Assembly: GCA_963730225.1 (NCBI GenBank)
Contig: CAVSQX010000004.1
Location: forward strand, 434,001-498,000
Direction of reading: 5' to 3'
Source of the DNA: CAVSQX01 sp963730225
Lineage (GTDB): Bacteria > Planctomycetota > Phycisphaerae > Tepidisphaerales > Tepidisphaeraceae
DNA length: 64,000 bases
Numbering within the stretch: position 1 is the first letter of the stretch; each line of letters opens with the position of its first letter. The translations under genes and the position numbers were made by a program. Of this stretch, positions 8,401 to 16,927 are shown in pieces. The notes below the pieces were generated by a model, which was given only the letters and a program-made list of their open reading frames with translations, searched no databases and had not been told where the DNA came from.

Positions 8401-9267
8401 GCGCGGCGGCGTTGCCGTGCGCAGGTGGAGGAGGAATTCACCCAATCGTCCGCGCGCGAGCAGTCCAAGGCCGCGCAGCACGCTGGCGAAGCTGACGCTT
8501 CGAGCGGTGCGCAGAGCGAGGCGGGCGTAAACCAGCCATGTCGGCAGGACACGAATCTCCCAGCTTTTGAGACGAAACGTGCCGGGGCGATCCAGTGGAA
8601 CCCACTTGATGGCCCGCGTTCCGTCGGGGACACGGTATTGCACATGAATGGAGGTGTCGCCGAACACATCGCCCAGGTCCAGCCGCTGCGACGGTGTGAA
8701 GCCGGCGCCGCTGTCGAAATAGATTTCCGATCGGCCCGGCACGCTGCTCCAAAGGGCCAGGTCGATGGCGATCCAATTCGACATGGGAAGGGAGCCCGCG
8801 ACAAAATGGGCACCGGTGGCGGTAACGGTCCATTGATTCTCGCCGGCGGGTTCCAGTTGCCGGGAGGGAATCAGCTCGCCGGCGGACAACTGCGACGGAC
8901 GCCGGTGGCGGCGCAGCGATCGAGCCCATTCGGTCGATCGCCAGGAGAGCGAGACATACACGCGCCAAATGCTGCGCTCCAGCGCGAGCGTTCGAATCCT
9001 CAGCGCATCGGGCTGATTCCTGGCTTCCTCCAGATCACGGCGAACCTGATCCAGTTCGGCAGCGGAGCCAAGCAGGCGCACCTGCATCTGCTCGACCGCC
9101 TCACTCTGCTGCGCTTGGGCCTGCTGCGCCAGCCGACGCTGCTCTTCCAACTCGCGGGCGTGAGTTTCGACCATTCTTCGCTGCTCGTTGCGGATTTCCT
9201 GCAGGATTTGGCTTTGGCGTCCCAGCTCGTCCTGAACCTTCACGAGTTCGGCGTCGCGCTGCGACAA
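5461..9267 (-). CDS. Giant glycosyltransferase: coiled coil, GT4-like, two GT2 domains
   Basis: The 1268-residue cytosolic or membrane-associated protein has about 100 residues of coiled coil rich in E, Q and R, then a beta-rich segment (about 150-260). A GT4-like GT-B domain follows (about 340-700; SPHRAEGFGLNIAESMYFGK is the nucleotide-sugar E-x7-E region). Two GT2 GT-A domains come next. The first, about 750-990, has ISVITPVFNVPAEYLEKCI and the DxD-like LDNDDELD. The second, about 1000-1268, has HLVFLNDDMEVID and LYHFESITAKR. Such proteins assemble O-antigen-like glycans. The TTG start at 9267 is weak and overlaps the upstream sulfotransferase by 28 nt. The coiled coil appears continuous with the tail of that protein, so a single-base loss may have split one larger gene. 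The exported product is unknown. Confidence 0.85.
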   Translation of the reverse strand: MSQRDAELVKVQDELGRQSQILQEIRNEQRRMVETHARELEEQRRLAQQAQAQQSEAVEQMQVRLLGSAAELDQVRRDLEEARNQPDALRIRTLALERSIWRVYVSLSWRSTEWARSLRRHRRPSQLSAGELIPSRQLEPAGENQWTVTATGAHFVAGSLPMSNWIAIDLALWSSVPGRSEIYFDSGAGFTPSQRLDLGDVFGDTSIHVQYRVPDGTRAIKWVPLDRPGTFRLKSWEIRVLPTWLVYARLALRTARSVSFASVLRGLGLLARGRLGEFLLHLRTATPPRRSEIQRLPDGSQPGGDSAASASVVIAEPPPDPAAIRLRLLEIQARPPGINFYSPLSARSGLGKAGRGYQKALAQLGFPMEAHDVPSWKRDDPLDNRLFEAAACPAEAQAGYRINVIHQNADSMPYFIGKYGPGVLKDKYNIGIWVWELPSLRTDWRPYFRGLDEIWTPSEFVRQSVASISPLPVIRIPHIVDELEPLAVHDRDYFRFPADAFIFLYSFDVSSYMERKNPLTLVDAFKRTFGSRKDVLLVLKYHSMTYNLPAVRQMQEAAAAGNIRLLPGVLSDEQAVSLHNVADALVSPHRAEGFGLNIAESMYFGKAVVATGYSGNMDFMSTDNSYPVDYDLVAIGQAYGPYLPGNIWANPKFDDLCEKMKLAFEDESGRRARGEKARETVRRSLGVQAVGSIIKARFEELGLTSDVKESTVTRPRREQIRVPPRQRGVQFDPLPLQPIISVITPVFNVPAEYLEKCIRSVIAQSYPKWELCICDDHSSDPATLQVLERYQGADPRIKIIHLSQNQGISAASNRAVELSIGQFLAMLDNDDELDPDALYWIAHAINQNPLADLIYSDEDKLEPDGRPVEPYFKPDWSPEHLRSVMYLLHVLVVRKTLFLQIGMFRNEFTGAQDYDLALRLSEITENIVHVPRILYHWRKIPGSAAAEVDAKPKALLAAHRALEQHTQRIGLNGQVVPGKLAGMFRIRPAIRGNPPVTLAITTDARISNVSGRGKIDLVCNFVESIRRHTDYPNYRILIVDNRNLASSQRSQLLDSKCEIASYNGPQSPFNFARKANFTFAHVQTEHLVFLNDDMEVIDGDWLSALLELSQLHEIGVVGAKLLTPDQRIQHAGVVLGVNGGAAHVYHGHPADTVGYGGFPNLIRNYSAVTGACMATRKAVIAQVGGFDERFAIDYNDTSFCLAVRKAGYRIVFTPYCQLYHFESITAKRKSQNPMEVELFSRLWQNVLANDPYYNPNLPRGRHDFVLEN

Positions 9268-10280
9268 TTCGCCGGCGGCTGGGCCAGATCGGCGTCGCGC
9301 CGGGCGAGATTTTCGTCGGCCTGATGCAGCGTGGCCCTGGCCTGCTTCAATTGTTCTCCAACGCCGGCGGCTCCCTTGGCGAGTCGTCGCGCCTCCTTTT
9401 GCAACGAGGACATGTAAACCTGCTGCAAATCATCGGCAGCGCCGAAGCGCTGGCGAATTGCGTCCATTTCGGCCCGAAACTGGGCATCGTCCCCTAGTTC
9501 GGTGCCGAGAAACGCCTGATAGGTTTGCCGTACGACGTCGGGCACCGAGGAATCGGCGAAGAACTGGCTGTCGTCGACGGAATGATGACGAAGGCTGGGT
9601 TGCAGGAATTGATCGATCTGCTCGGCCGCCTGATCGACCGGCACGGGCCAAGTCACGTTCAGCCTTTGCTCCAATGATTTAACTTGTCCAAGCCAATCGG
9701 TCAGCAGCCGGTCATATCGCACGATGGCGCGCGGCCAACTTCGGGAATGAAGCTCGGCGTCGAGGGTGTGGCGCAGCCACATCATGTAGATTCGCGGTCG
9801 ACTGAGCTTGTCGCGCTTTTCCAGGGAGGCCAGAACTTCCAGCGGGTTCCTGAGAATCAGAACCGCGCTGCCGCGGCAATCCATGCGCTGAAGGATGGGC
9901 TCCCAGGCGGGCAGCAGCAGACAGAGGCGCGGGTCTTTGATGGTCCAGAGGGGCGATGCGGCGAAATCACGGCGGAGAATCTGCTCCAATTCCGCGAGGA
10001 ACGGACGGACCCGGCGGTTGTTCAGCCAATTGGCCGCAAGCGGAGTGGCGTCGGACCATTCGCGGCCCATGGCATCGAGCACGCGGTCCTCAAGTGCGTT
10101 GACGCCGCGATGCTCCCAAAACCCGGTGGGATTATCCGGGGCGGGCGGAAGCAGATCGGGACCGACGGCCGCTCCAAGCAGATTCAACACGCGCGTCAGC
10201 GCGCTGGTTCCGCTGCGGTGCATTCCCAGAACAAGAATGGCCTGGTGTGGCGGGACCGGGCTGATTTGGGTGGGAGTCAT
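9240..10280 (-). CDS. Sulfotransferase-family protein with C-terminal coiled coil
   Basis: The 346-residue protein carries the PAPS-binding loop GMHRSGTSALTRVLNLLG near residue 20 and the second phosphate-binding region at VLILRNPLEVLASL. It would transfer sulfate from PAPS to a sugar or protein, probably the surface glycan made by the neighbouring genes. The start ATG overlaps the stop of the upstream ABC ATPase gene as ATGA. The last 50 residues form a coiled coil (KQARATLHQADENLARRDAD) that runs in another frame straight into the next protein (SQRDAELVKVQDELGRQ). A 1-nt loss near 9270-9290 would explain this. Either two coupled proteins or one multi-domain enzyme of about 1,650 residues is possible. 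Confidence 0.82.
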   Translation of the reverse strand: MTPTQISPVPPHQAILVLGMHRSGTSALTRVLNLLGAAVGPDLLPPAPDNPTGFWEHRGVNALEDRVLDAMGREWSDATPLAANWLNNRRVRPFLAELEQILRRDFAASPLWTIKDPRLCLLLPAWEPILQRMDCRGSAVLILRNPLEVLASLEKRDKLSRPRIYMMWLRHTLDAELHSRSWPRAIVRYDRLLTDWLGQVKSLEQRLNVTWPVPVDQAAEQIDQFLQPSLRHHSVDDSQFFADSSVPDVVRQTYQAFLGTELGDDAQFRAEMDAIRQRFGAADDLQQVYMSSLQKEARRLAKGAAGVGEQLKQARATLHQADENLARRDADLAQPPANCRSATPNS

Positions 10281-11722
10281 CGGATGGGCCCCCACGCCAA
10301 TTCGATTTGCTTGCCACGGGTGCCGTCAGCCGCGGCGACGGCGGTGGTCAGCGTGGTGCGATAATCGAAATCGACATAGGCGGTGAAAATCTTCGTGTAG
10401 ACGTTGCGAATTCGAAACGCCGTCGCGTCGATCACGCGGTGCAAATAGCCGTCGTATTCATCGGTGGTTCCCAGCACGCCACAATTGCAGTAGTAGATTC
10501 CCGGAAGAAGACAGGCGGTGAATTCGAAGGCGACGTCGATCACCAGACCGCTGTGGACTTCCTTCAAATATCCGTCGGCCGCGTCGTGTGCGCCGCCGCC
10601 CAGCTCCAGGCCGGAGGTGGCCTTGATCAGCATTCCAAAATTGACGTTGCGGGCCGGGCGATCGAACTGAACGCGGTAGCAGAAACGGTAGCGCTCGAGC
10701 CGATTCAAAACGTTCACGGTTTTGCCGTCGAGCGTTTCGATGTGCGGATTGCTGATGCGTGCGCCGTTGGGCTGATACGGCAGGGCGGATGTAGTGACCA
10801 AACCATCTTCCCACAGCGGAGGGGGAGGAGTTGTGTCGACGCCCTGCTCGCGGCGACCGTCGGACTCGGCGGGCTGCGCGTGCGGCGTCGCGGCCGAGGG
10901 AGCGGAAATTGCGGGGGTGTAATCAAAATCACGCGCTTCACCGCCGTGCATCAGCTGCTCTTTGAAATGCGAGCGCTGCGGCTCGCGCATGTAGAGGAAT
11001 TTCTGGTAATTCTCCACGACGATTCGGCAGTTCCCCTGCTGGATGATCCGGCCCTGATCCAGAAAAACCGCCCGGTTGCACAACTGCTTCACGCCCGATG
11101 CGTTATGCGAAACGAAAAGAATCGTTCCGCCGTCATCCTTGAATTTTTCCAGTGCGGCGTAGCACTTGCGCTGGAAAAGTTCATCGCCGACGGCCAGCGC
11201 TTCGTCGATGATCAACACCTCCTTGGGCACGCTGATCTGAAGCGCAAAACCGAGGCGAACGGCCATGCCGGTGGAGTAAACCTTGATCGGCTGATCAATG
11301 AACTCGCCGATGTCGGCGAAGGCGACGATTTTCTCGAAGAGGGCAGGAATATCCTTTGCCGCAATACCCATGATGGCGGCGTTGACCAGGACATTCTCGC
11401 GGCCGGTTTCTTCGGGGTTGAAGCCCGCGCCCAATTCGAGCAACCCGCCGATTTTTCCGGTGATTTGTACTTTTCCGGAGGTGGGCTGAAGCACGCCGTA
11501 GAGAATCTGAAGCAGCGTGCTCTTACCCGAGCCGTTGGCGCCGACGATGCCGAGCATGTCACCGCGGTGGACTTGGAAGGAGATGTCCTTCAGCGCCCAG
11601 AACGGCCGGTACCATTTGGTCTGCCCGAACGAGAAGGCCTGTTTGAGGCGGTCGATGTTTTTGTCGTAGATCTGGTAGCACTTGCTCACCTCTTCAACGA
11701 CAGCGACCAATGGTGTGGACAT
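10277..11722 (-). CDS. Polysaccharide ABC exporter ATPase with C-terminal glycan-binding domain (Wzt-like)
   Basis: The 481-residue protein has a Walker A GANGSGKST near residue 63, the degenerate signature YSTGMAVRLGFAL and Walker B VLIIDEALAVGDE, all as in O-antigen and teichoic acid exporters. An Asp/Pro/Ala-rich linker at about 275-310 leads to a C-terminal beta-sandwich of about 150 residues (NFGMLIKATSGLELGG, PGIYYCNCGVLG), corresponding to the Wzt domain that recognises the finished glycan end. The permease partner lies 36 nt upstream. The stop overlaps the next start as ATGA. It powers export of an undecaprenyl-linked glycan across the inner membrane. Confidence in family is high; the glycan is unknown. 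Confidence 0.92.
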   Translation of the reverse strand: MSTPLVAVVEEVSKCYQIYDKNIDRLKQAFSFGQTKWYRPFWALKDISFQVHRGDMLGIVGANGSGKSTLLQILYGVLQPTSGKVQITGKIGGLLELGAGFNPEETGRENVLVNAAIMGIAAKDIPALFEKIVAFADIGEFIDQPIKVYSTGMAVRLGFALQISVPKEVLIIDEALAVGDELFQRKCYAALEKFKDDGGTILFVSHNASGVKQLCNRAVFLDQGRIIQQGNCRIVVENYQKFLYMREPQRSHFKEQLMHGGEARDFDYTPAISAPSAATPHAQPAESDGRREQGVDTTPPPPLWEDGLVTTSALPYQPNGARISNPHIETLDGKTVNVLNRLERYRFCYRVQFDRPARNVNFGMLIKATSGLELGGGAHDAADGYLKEVHSGLVIDVAFEFTACLLPGIYYCNCGVLGTTDEYDGYLHRVIDATAFRIRNVYTKIFTAYVDFDYRTTLTTAVAAADGTRGKQIELAWGPIR

Positions 11723-11758
11723 TCCAATCCTTCGTCAGATCGTCGCCGGCCGAGAGAG

Positions 11759-12583
11759 TTATGCGATATCCGCGAACTGCGGCCGCAGCCGATTGAACAC
11801 GATTCCGCCCAGCACGGCCAGAAATGCGGTGACGGTCCAGAAATAAATCGTGGCCGGTCCGTGCCGCCAGAACCAGGTGTGGTCGATCAGCGACTCGCGG
11901 TATCCCAGGATGATGTAGTAAAGCGGGTTGAGCAACATCATCTTTTGATGCAGGGGCGACAGATTCGTGTACGACCAGACAATCGGCATCGCCCAAAACA
12001 GCATTTGTAAAACAACCAGAATGAACTGCGTCAGATCGCGGAAAAACGGCACCAGGGCGGAAGTCAGAAGCGTCAAGCTGAGGCCCAGGATAAGCGTGGC
12101 GGCCAGATAATAGGGAAGCTGCAAATCATACGCCGAGGGTCTGTATCCATACGCCCAGGCGAGCAGAATAATCACGGCCAGAAAAAAGAGATGAACGGGA
12201 ACTACGGTGAGCAGGCGGACGATCGGCAGCAGACTGACTCGGAAGACGACTTTCTTGACGAGAAAACGGTTATCCAGAATCGTCGTGCTGCCGCCGGCGA
12301 TGGCTTCGGAAATGAAGAACCATGGGATCAAGCCGGAAAGCAGCCAGACGACAAATGGCACACTGTCCACCGGACCGGACTTCAGCCCGAATTGAAATAC
12401 AAGCCAATAGATCAGCATCATCATGCCCGGATGGATGAAGGCCCAGATCAGGCCGAGCATCGACCCGAGATACCGCCCGCGGAATTCCCGGCGAGTTAAT
12501 TCCAGAATCAGGCCGCGGCTGCGGCGCAGCTCGGCGAGGTAATCCCACACGCCACGAATAAAATGCCTGCTTTTAGCGATCAT
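11759..12583 (-). CDS. Polysaccharide ABC exporter permease (Wzm-like, ABC-2)
   Basis: The 274-residue inner-membrane protein has six predicted transmembrane segments and the ABC2 signature region LELTRREFRGRYLGSMLG before TM1. The C-terminal stretch LLNPLYYIILGYRESLID is typical of Wzm, RfbA and TagG permeases. It pairs with the downstream ATPase gene to export a lipid-linked polysaccharide. It is preceded at 19 nt by a small membrane protein gene in the same direction. Confidence 0.92.
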   Translation of the reverse strand: MIAKSRHFIRGVWDYLAELRRSRGLILELTRREFRGRYLGSMLGLIWAFIHPGMMMLIYWLVFQFGLKSGPVDSVPFVVWLLSGLIPWFFISEAIAGGSTTILDNRFLVKKVVFRVSLLPIVRLLTVVPVHLFFLAVIILLAWAYGYRPSAYDLQLPYYLAATLILGLSLTLLTSALVPFFRDLTQFILVVLQMLFWAMPIVWSYTNLSPLHQKMMLLNPLYYIILGYRESLIDHTWFWRHGPATIYFWTVTAFLAVLGGIVFNRLRPQFADIA

Positions 12584-12602
12584 GTTCGGTGGGCCATTAT
12601 TT

Positions 12603-13208
12603 CTATCCGGCCAGCGTCCTCAAGATCAGCAGATAAACCGCCATTCGCACGGCAAAAATCACGATGACGCAATACCACGTGTCGCTTTCCTCCAGATCAA
12701 ACAGCGCGCCCAGCAGGGCGAAATAGAATATGAATTCGGCGGCCCAGCCCAGCAGGAAACCAAACGGAATGAATCGCAGAATGGAGCCGGCCAGATCGAT
12801 CAGCGCCGAGGGGGCGATGGAAATGGCCGCCAACTTGAGAACCGCCGTCCAAAAATTTCCCAGTTGAATTCCGCGGATTTTGGCGGCCAGGAAAATGCCG
12901 ATCAGCATGATCAGCGTGCCCAGAATCAGTTCGATGCCGACGTAGATCACCGCGTGCGTCGAGTCGTTGGTTCGCAAAAACCCGGCGATGACTTCGATCA
13001 CCACCCCGCCGCCCAGAAGCCAGAGGGGCATGTAGAGATTTTTGACGGTTTCCGTATCGGCGCGTGCAGATACGTCGGCTTTGGCCGTGCGATAGTTCAG
13101 CGCCGCCGGCTTGGCGACGGGCGCGGACGGTTGCGGTGGCTTGGCGGCGGGCCGGGAAGATTCATCGGCCAGATCGTACAGCTCCTCTTCGCCGGGTTGA
13201 TCGGGCAT
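12603..13208 (-). CDS. Small integral membrane protein of unknown function
   Basis: The 201-residue protein starts MPDQPGEEELYDLADE, has a Pro/Ala/Lys-rich cytoplasmic N-terminal arm of about 60 residues, then four or five hydrophobic segments (YMPLWLLGGGVVIEVIAGFL, ELILGTLIMLIGIFLAA, FLLGWAAEFIFYFALLGALF). I chose the ATG at 13208 because upstream sequence in this frame overlaps the divergent gene and loses protein-like composition. I do not recognise the family. It sits directly before the ABC exporter genes and may be co-transcribed with them. Confidence 0.65.
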   Translation of the reverse strand: MPDQPGEEELYDLADESSRPAAKPPQPSAPVAKPAALNYRTAKADVSARADTETVKNLYMPLWLLGGGVVIEVIAGFLRTNDSTHAVIYVGIELILGTLIMLIGIFLAAKIRGIQLGNFWTAVLKLAAISIAPSALIDLAGSILRFIPFGFLLGWAAEFIFYFALLGALFDLEESDTWYCVIVIFAVRMAVYLLILRTLAG

Positions 13209-13288
13209 GAATGACAGTCTAACCGCTGGGGCAAATTCATCGAAGTTTTCGTGTATTTCCGCGGATGGAATGAGAGAATGGTCGGGAA

Positions 13289-13999
13289 ATGAGCCAGCAG
13301 CTTGGCGAATCGGATAATCCTTTTCCGCTGAAGGCGTGCCCGCGCTGCGATTATTCGTTGACCGGATTACCCGCGGCGGGAATCTGTCCCGAATGCGGAC
13401 GGGCGTACGATGATCGCGGGATTTTCCTTTTCGGTGAGGCGGCCGGCACCCGCCGGAACGCCTTGAATTCGCACATGACGCCAAAACAAATCTTCTGGCG
13501 CGTCCCCGGCGTACTCGTGATCGTTTGCTTCATCATCTGGGAACGCCGGTATGTTCGGTTTCAGTATTGGAACCTGATTTACCTGGCGCAGTTTTTGATT
13601 CCGTTTGCAATCGTCGCGGTTCGAAGCGGTCGGGATCACGGTTCGGGACTTGTGCAGGTTCGGCTGGCATCCGACGGCGTATGTCAGGGGAATCGCGGCA
13701 CTGGCCCGATACCGTACGAACGGATCGACATGCTCCACGTGATTCCTTGGCGAAAAGTGCGCAGCGTCCGTTGCGAGCGATTGAAAAACGGGCGCGCCCG
13801 AATCGAGATCGGCTCGACGAGGAGTTTTTGGAAGTACTATCGCGTTTATGTCGACGCGGTTGTCTTCTGCACGCCGACACAGTTGGATCTGCTGGAGGAT
13901 CGAATCGCGCGGTGGCGGAAGGAAGCCGAATCAACCGCGGCACCAGTCGGCGAAAAAACGGCGGTAGGCAGTTTCGATTCCGCGGGCCAAGCGAACTGA
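13289..13999 (+). CDS. Zinc-ribbon membrane protein of unknown function
   Basis: The 236-residue protein has a zinc ribbon near residue 17 (CPRCDYSLTGL, then GICPECGRAYDD), a common N-terminal module in Planctomycetota membrane proteins. Two hydrophobic stretches follow (VPGVLVIVCFIIW and LIYLAQFLIPFAIVAV), then a soluble domain of about 120 residues. It lies alone on the plus strand inside the minus-strand polysaccharide block. Its last 69 nt overlap the 3' end of the TPR-GT41 gene on the other strand. No function can be assigned. Confidence 0.68.
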   Translation: MSQQLGESDNPFPLKACPRCDYSLTGLPAAGICPECGRAYDDRGIFLFGEAAGTRRNALNSHMTPKQIFWRVPGVLVIVCFIIWERRYVRFQYWNLIYLAQFLIPFAIVAVRSGRDHGSGLVQVRLASDGVCQGNRGTGPIPYERIDMLHVIPWRKVRSVRCERLKNGRARIEIGSTRSFWKYYRVYVDAVVFCTPTQLDLLEDRIARWRKEAESTAAPVGEKTAVGSFDSAGQAN

Positions 14000-15892
14000 A
14001 TCTCCCAGCGGCGAAGCGAGAAGGCGCGGTCGCAGGTTGCTGCGCAAATCCGCCAGCGCCGTGACATTGCCGGCCAATTTCACGGCCACGCGCAGATAAC
14101 CGTCCGCGTCGTCGGCGACCAAATGCCCCAGTCCGACGCTGGTCATCAGTGAGACGCCGACGCGCGAGACATGCGCGTCGCCGGCGATCGTGATGACGGG
14201 CACGCCCATGAAGAGCGCTTCGGCGGTGGTGGTGGTGCCGTGATACGGGAACGTGTCCAGGCCGATATCGACGTGGCGATAAAAATCGAGATGGCCGCTC
14301 ATGGAAGAAATCATGCCCGAAAGCGTGATGCGATCGGCGGCGATGCCGCGGGAGGCGAATTCGGCCAGCAGCGCGTCGCGGACGCATTGCTCGGCCAGGG
14401 CATCGGCCTTGAGCACGAGCCGCGATTTCGCAACGGCGTGCAAGATTTTCGCCCACAGATCCATCATCATCGGCGTGAGTTTGGTCAGGTTGTTGAACGA
14501 GCCGAAGGTGACATATCCATTGGCCAACGCCGACAGCGGCGCGGCCGCCGGGGCGTATTCGGGGCCGCGGAAAGCGAGAAACGGCGGCGGCAGGCGAATC
14601 AGTTTTTCACTGTTGATCGCACCGCTTGCGGGGGGATCGCACAACGCATCGGTAAAACGGGCGTCGATCGCGCTCATGCCGGTGGTGTTTGGATAGCCCA
14701 GATAGGTGAATTGCACCGGCGCGGGCTTGCGGGCGAAAACCAGCAGCCGATGGCGGGCGGTGTGACCGGCCAGATCGACCAGAACATCGATCTGATCAGC
14801 GCGAATAAGCTCGGCGGCCTGCTCATCATCGAGTCGTGTGATTTCGCGGAACAGATCGACGTATGACGCCAATCGGCGGCTCACGGCGTCATGAGAAAGC
14901 GAATTGGAATAGCAGGCGATGAAGAAATTTTCGCGGTCGTGGGCGGCCAGCAGCGGCTCGATGAAATTCGCGGCGGCGTGCAGGCGGAAATCGGGGGAGA
15001 CATAACCGATTCGCAATTTCCGATCGGGATCGCGCGAATTGCTATGCGACATCGGTTGCTGGCGATGGCCGTGGCGTCGATCCCATTCCAGATGCTCCTG
15101 AAAAATTTCCTGCGGCGAGTGCAGCGGATGATAGTGCAAGCCAAAGAGCAAATTGGAATGGGCGGTGGCGTTGTCGGGGTCCAGAGCCAGCCCGCGCCGA
15201 TGGGCCTGGAGCGCTTCCTCGGGTTTCGCGGTGGCGTTGAGGGCATTGGCCAGATTGTTGTACGCCTGTGCCATGGTCGGCGACAGCGCGATCGCCCTGC
15301 GGGCCGCATCGGCGGAGGCGCCGGGCTTGCTCTGCTTAGCGAGCAGTTCGGAAAGATTGCACCAGGCGAGCGCGTTTTGCGGATGAGATTGCGTCAGTGC
15401 GGTGAGAATCTCGATCGGCCGATCGATCCGCCCGGCGTCGCGCAACGACCGGGCCAAAGCCAGCGGAAAGCGCGGATCGCCCGGGGCCAACTGTATTGCC
15501 CGATCGGCGGCCGCAATCGCATCGTCGAACTTCCCCAGATAAGTCAGGGATTGAATCAGATTGTTGTGGGCTTCGAGCAGATTCGGCGAAAGATTCAGCG
15601 CCCGCCGAAGCACATCGACCGCTTCGGCGTACCGGTGCAACGACATCAGCGCGCTGGCGAGATTCACGTGCATGTCAGCGGCGCCCGGCCGCATAGTGAT
15701 GGCCTGGCCGATGAGGCGAATTGCTTCATCGTGTTGGCCCAGCTGATGGGCGATGACTCCCTGCAAATTGATGATGCCGGGGTCTTTGGGATTGAGTTGC
15801 AAGGCGCGGGAATAGAGCCGTTGGGCTTCGTGCAGCTTGCCCGCCTGGTGAAGGCTGACGGCCTTCTGCATGATAGCCCGCAGGTCAGACAT
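13931..15892 (-). CDS. TPR protein with SPINDLY/OGT-like glycosyltransferase domain (GT41)
   Basis: The 653-residue protein has about seven tetratricopeptide repeats in residues 1-265 (for example AQRLYSRALQLNPKDPGIIN and AQAYNNLANALNATAKPEEA). A GT41 C-terminal domain follows, with RIGYVSPDFRLHAAANFIEP, VLVDLAGHTARHRLLVFARK and PAPVQFTYLGYPNTTGMSAI. The last region includes the UDP-sugar site DIGLDTFPYHGTTTTAEALF. Relatives glycosylate proteins or act in surface glycan assembly. It follows the sulfotransferase gene by 4 nt and so is in the same operon. It overlaps the convergent zinc-ribbon gene by 69 nt. Confidence 0.9.
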   Translation of the reverse strand: MSDLRAIMQKAVSLHQAGKLHEAQRLYSRALQLNPKDPGIINLQGVIAHQLGQHDEAIRLIGQAITMRPGAADMHVNLASALMSLHRYAEAVDVLRRALNLSPNLLEAHNNLIQSLTYLGKFDDAIAAADRAIQLAPGDPRFPLALARSLRDAGRIDRPIEILTALTQSHPQNALAWCNLSELLAKQSKPGASADAARRAIALSPTMAQAYNNLANALNATAKPEEALQAHRRGLALDPDNATAHSNLLFGLHYHPLHSPQEIFQEHLEWDRRHGHRQQPMSHSNSRDPDRKLRIGYVSPDFRLHAAANFIEPLLAAHDRENFFIACYSNSLSHDAVSRRLASYVDLFREITRLDDEQAAELIRADQIDVLVDLAGHTARHRLLVFARKPAPVQFTYLGYPNTTGMSAIDARFTDALCDPPASGAINSEKLIRLPPPFLAFRGPEYAPAAAPLSALANGYVTFGSFNNLTKLTPMMMDLWAKILHAVAKSRLVLKADALAEQCVRDALLAEFASRGIAADRITLSGMISSMSGHLDFYRHVDIGLDTFPYHGTTTTAEALFMGVPVITIAGDAHVSRVGVSLMTSVGLGHLVADDADGYLRVAVKLAGNVTALADLRSNLRPRLLASPLGDSVRLARGIETAYRRFFADWCRG

Positions 15893-15896
15893 GAAA

Positions 15897-16700
15897 TCAG
15901 GCGGCCGGCGGTTGTGGCAACATCCGCGCCGCCGGACTGGCCCAGGCGATTTCTGCGGACATGGCTTGCTCAGCCGTCTCGTATCCTAGCCGCACAAGCC
16001 AGGGATGGAACATCTGCGTAAGCTCTCGGCCCTGCTCGTCGGAGAGTTCCGTTTTCCAGCGGCCGGATTTGGAACTCATGATGTGAACATCATGCAGGCT
16101 GGTGGCGGGATCGACGCGGTGGCCGTCGGATCGGCGCACCTGACTTTCGTCGCGGCCGCCCAGTTCGCGGCAGATTTTCTGGCTGCTTTGAAGATTGGTG
16201 GCCTGATCGATTCGCCGCAGTTCGGCGCGATCGACAAAGATTCGCAGATGCAAAGCGATTTTTTCGATCTGCGCCAGGCTGTCGCTCATCATGTCTTCAT
16301 AGCGGATCAGCAGGCCGTGGCTGGATTGATAGATGTTCAGCAATTCCAGATCGGCAAGCATGCGCCGGGCGGCGCCGGCAAAATCCTGGCGGAAGAATTT
16401 GAGCATGGAGGCGACGCAATCGCGCGGATCACGAAAGGTGCAGACGACGCTGGCCCGACCGCTGCGAATCCATTCCCGCGCGACGGAGCCGACGTTGTGC
16501 GTTTTCAGAACCGTCGGACCGGGAATGGCGGCGCCCTGGGAGTTGAGGAAAAAATCGAGCTGCGGTTCGGTGAGATACGCGCTGCCGAACGGGCGGCGCT
16601 GCTTGCGCGCCTGCGATTGGGCCAATTCACGGCAAACGTTGTACGACCAGGTGGATCCGGATCGCAAGATGCCCGTGCACAAAATCAGCGCGGCCGCCAT
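15897..16700 (-). CDS. Sulfotransferase-domain protein
   Basis: The 267-residue protein begins MAAALILCTGILRSGSTWSY; the loop GILRSGSTW is the 5'-phosphosulfate binding site. ASVVCTFRDPRDCVASML is the 3'-phosphate binding site with the conserved Arg. It would use PAPS to sulfate a carbohydrate or protein. As first gene of the minus-strand polysaccharide run it is followed 4 nt later by the TPR-GT41 gene. The divergent regulatory gene lies 227 nt away. The acceptor is unknown. Confidence 0.83.
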   Translation of the reverse strand: MAAALILCTGILRSGSTWSYNVCRELAQSQARKQRRPFGSAYLTEPQLDFFLNSQGAAIPGPTVLKTHNVGSVAREWIRSGRASVVCTFRDPRDCVASMLKFFRQDFAGAARRMLADLELLNIYQSSHGLLIRYEDMMSDSLAQIEKIALHLRIFVDRAELRRIDQATNLQSSQKICRELGGRDESQVRRSDGHRVDPATSLHDVHIMSSKSGRWKTELSDEQGRELTQMFHPWLVRLGYETAEQAMSAEIAWASPAARMLPQPPAA

Positions 16701-16805
16701 ACGTTCTCCATGTCAGCTTTTACATAACGCCAGCGGCACCGCATTTACTTGCTTTTTCGCAATCTGTGCCTGATTTTCCGGCAATTTACACAGTAGCGCG
16801 TAGCA

Positions 16806-16837
16806 CCGGTTGCGAAGTATTTCGTACGCTCAACCGG
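16806..16837. promoter_or_regulatory. Nested inverted repeats between divergent genes
   Basis: The outer arms CCGGTTG (16806-16812) and CAACCGG (16831-16837) enclose an inner palindrome CGAAGTATTTCG (16813-16824). They lie in the 227-nt gap between the sulfotransferase and the NtrC-family gene, a sensible place for an operator. No regulator can be assigned. Confidence 0.35.
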
Positions 16838-16927
16838 CAGAAATCGGTACGATGTGGAATTGACGGCGACGGGGTTGTGCAGCGAATCTAGAATCCAGTG
16901 AGCGATGCTTCAGGGGCCATCACCGCC

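Noticed and set aside
10307..12010. A 567-codon open frame opposite the ABC exporter genes
   Set aside because: The minus strand clearly encodes Wzt- and Wzm-like proteins; the plus frame has no domain.
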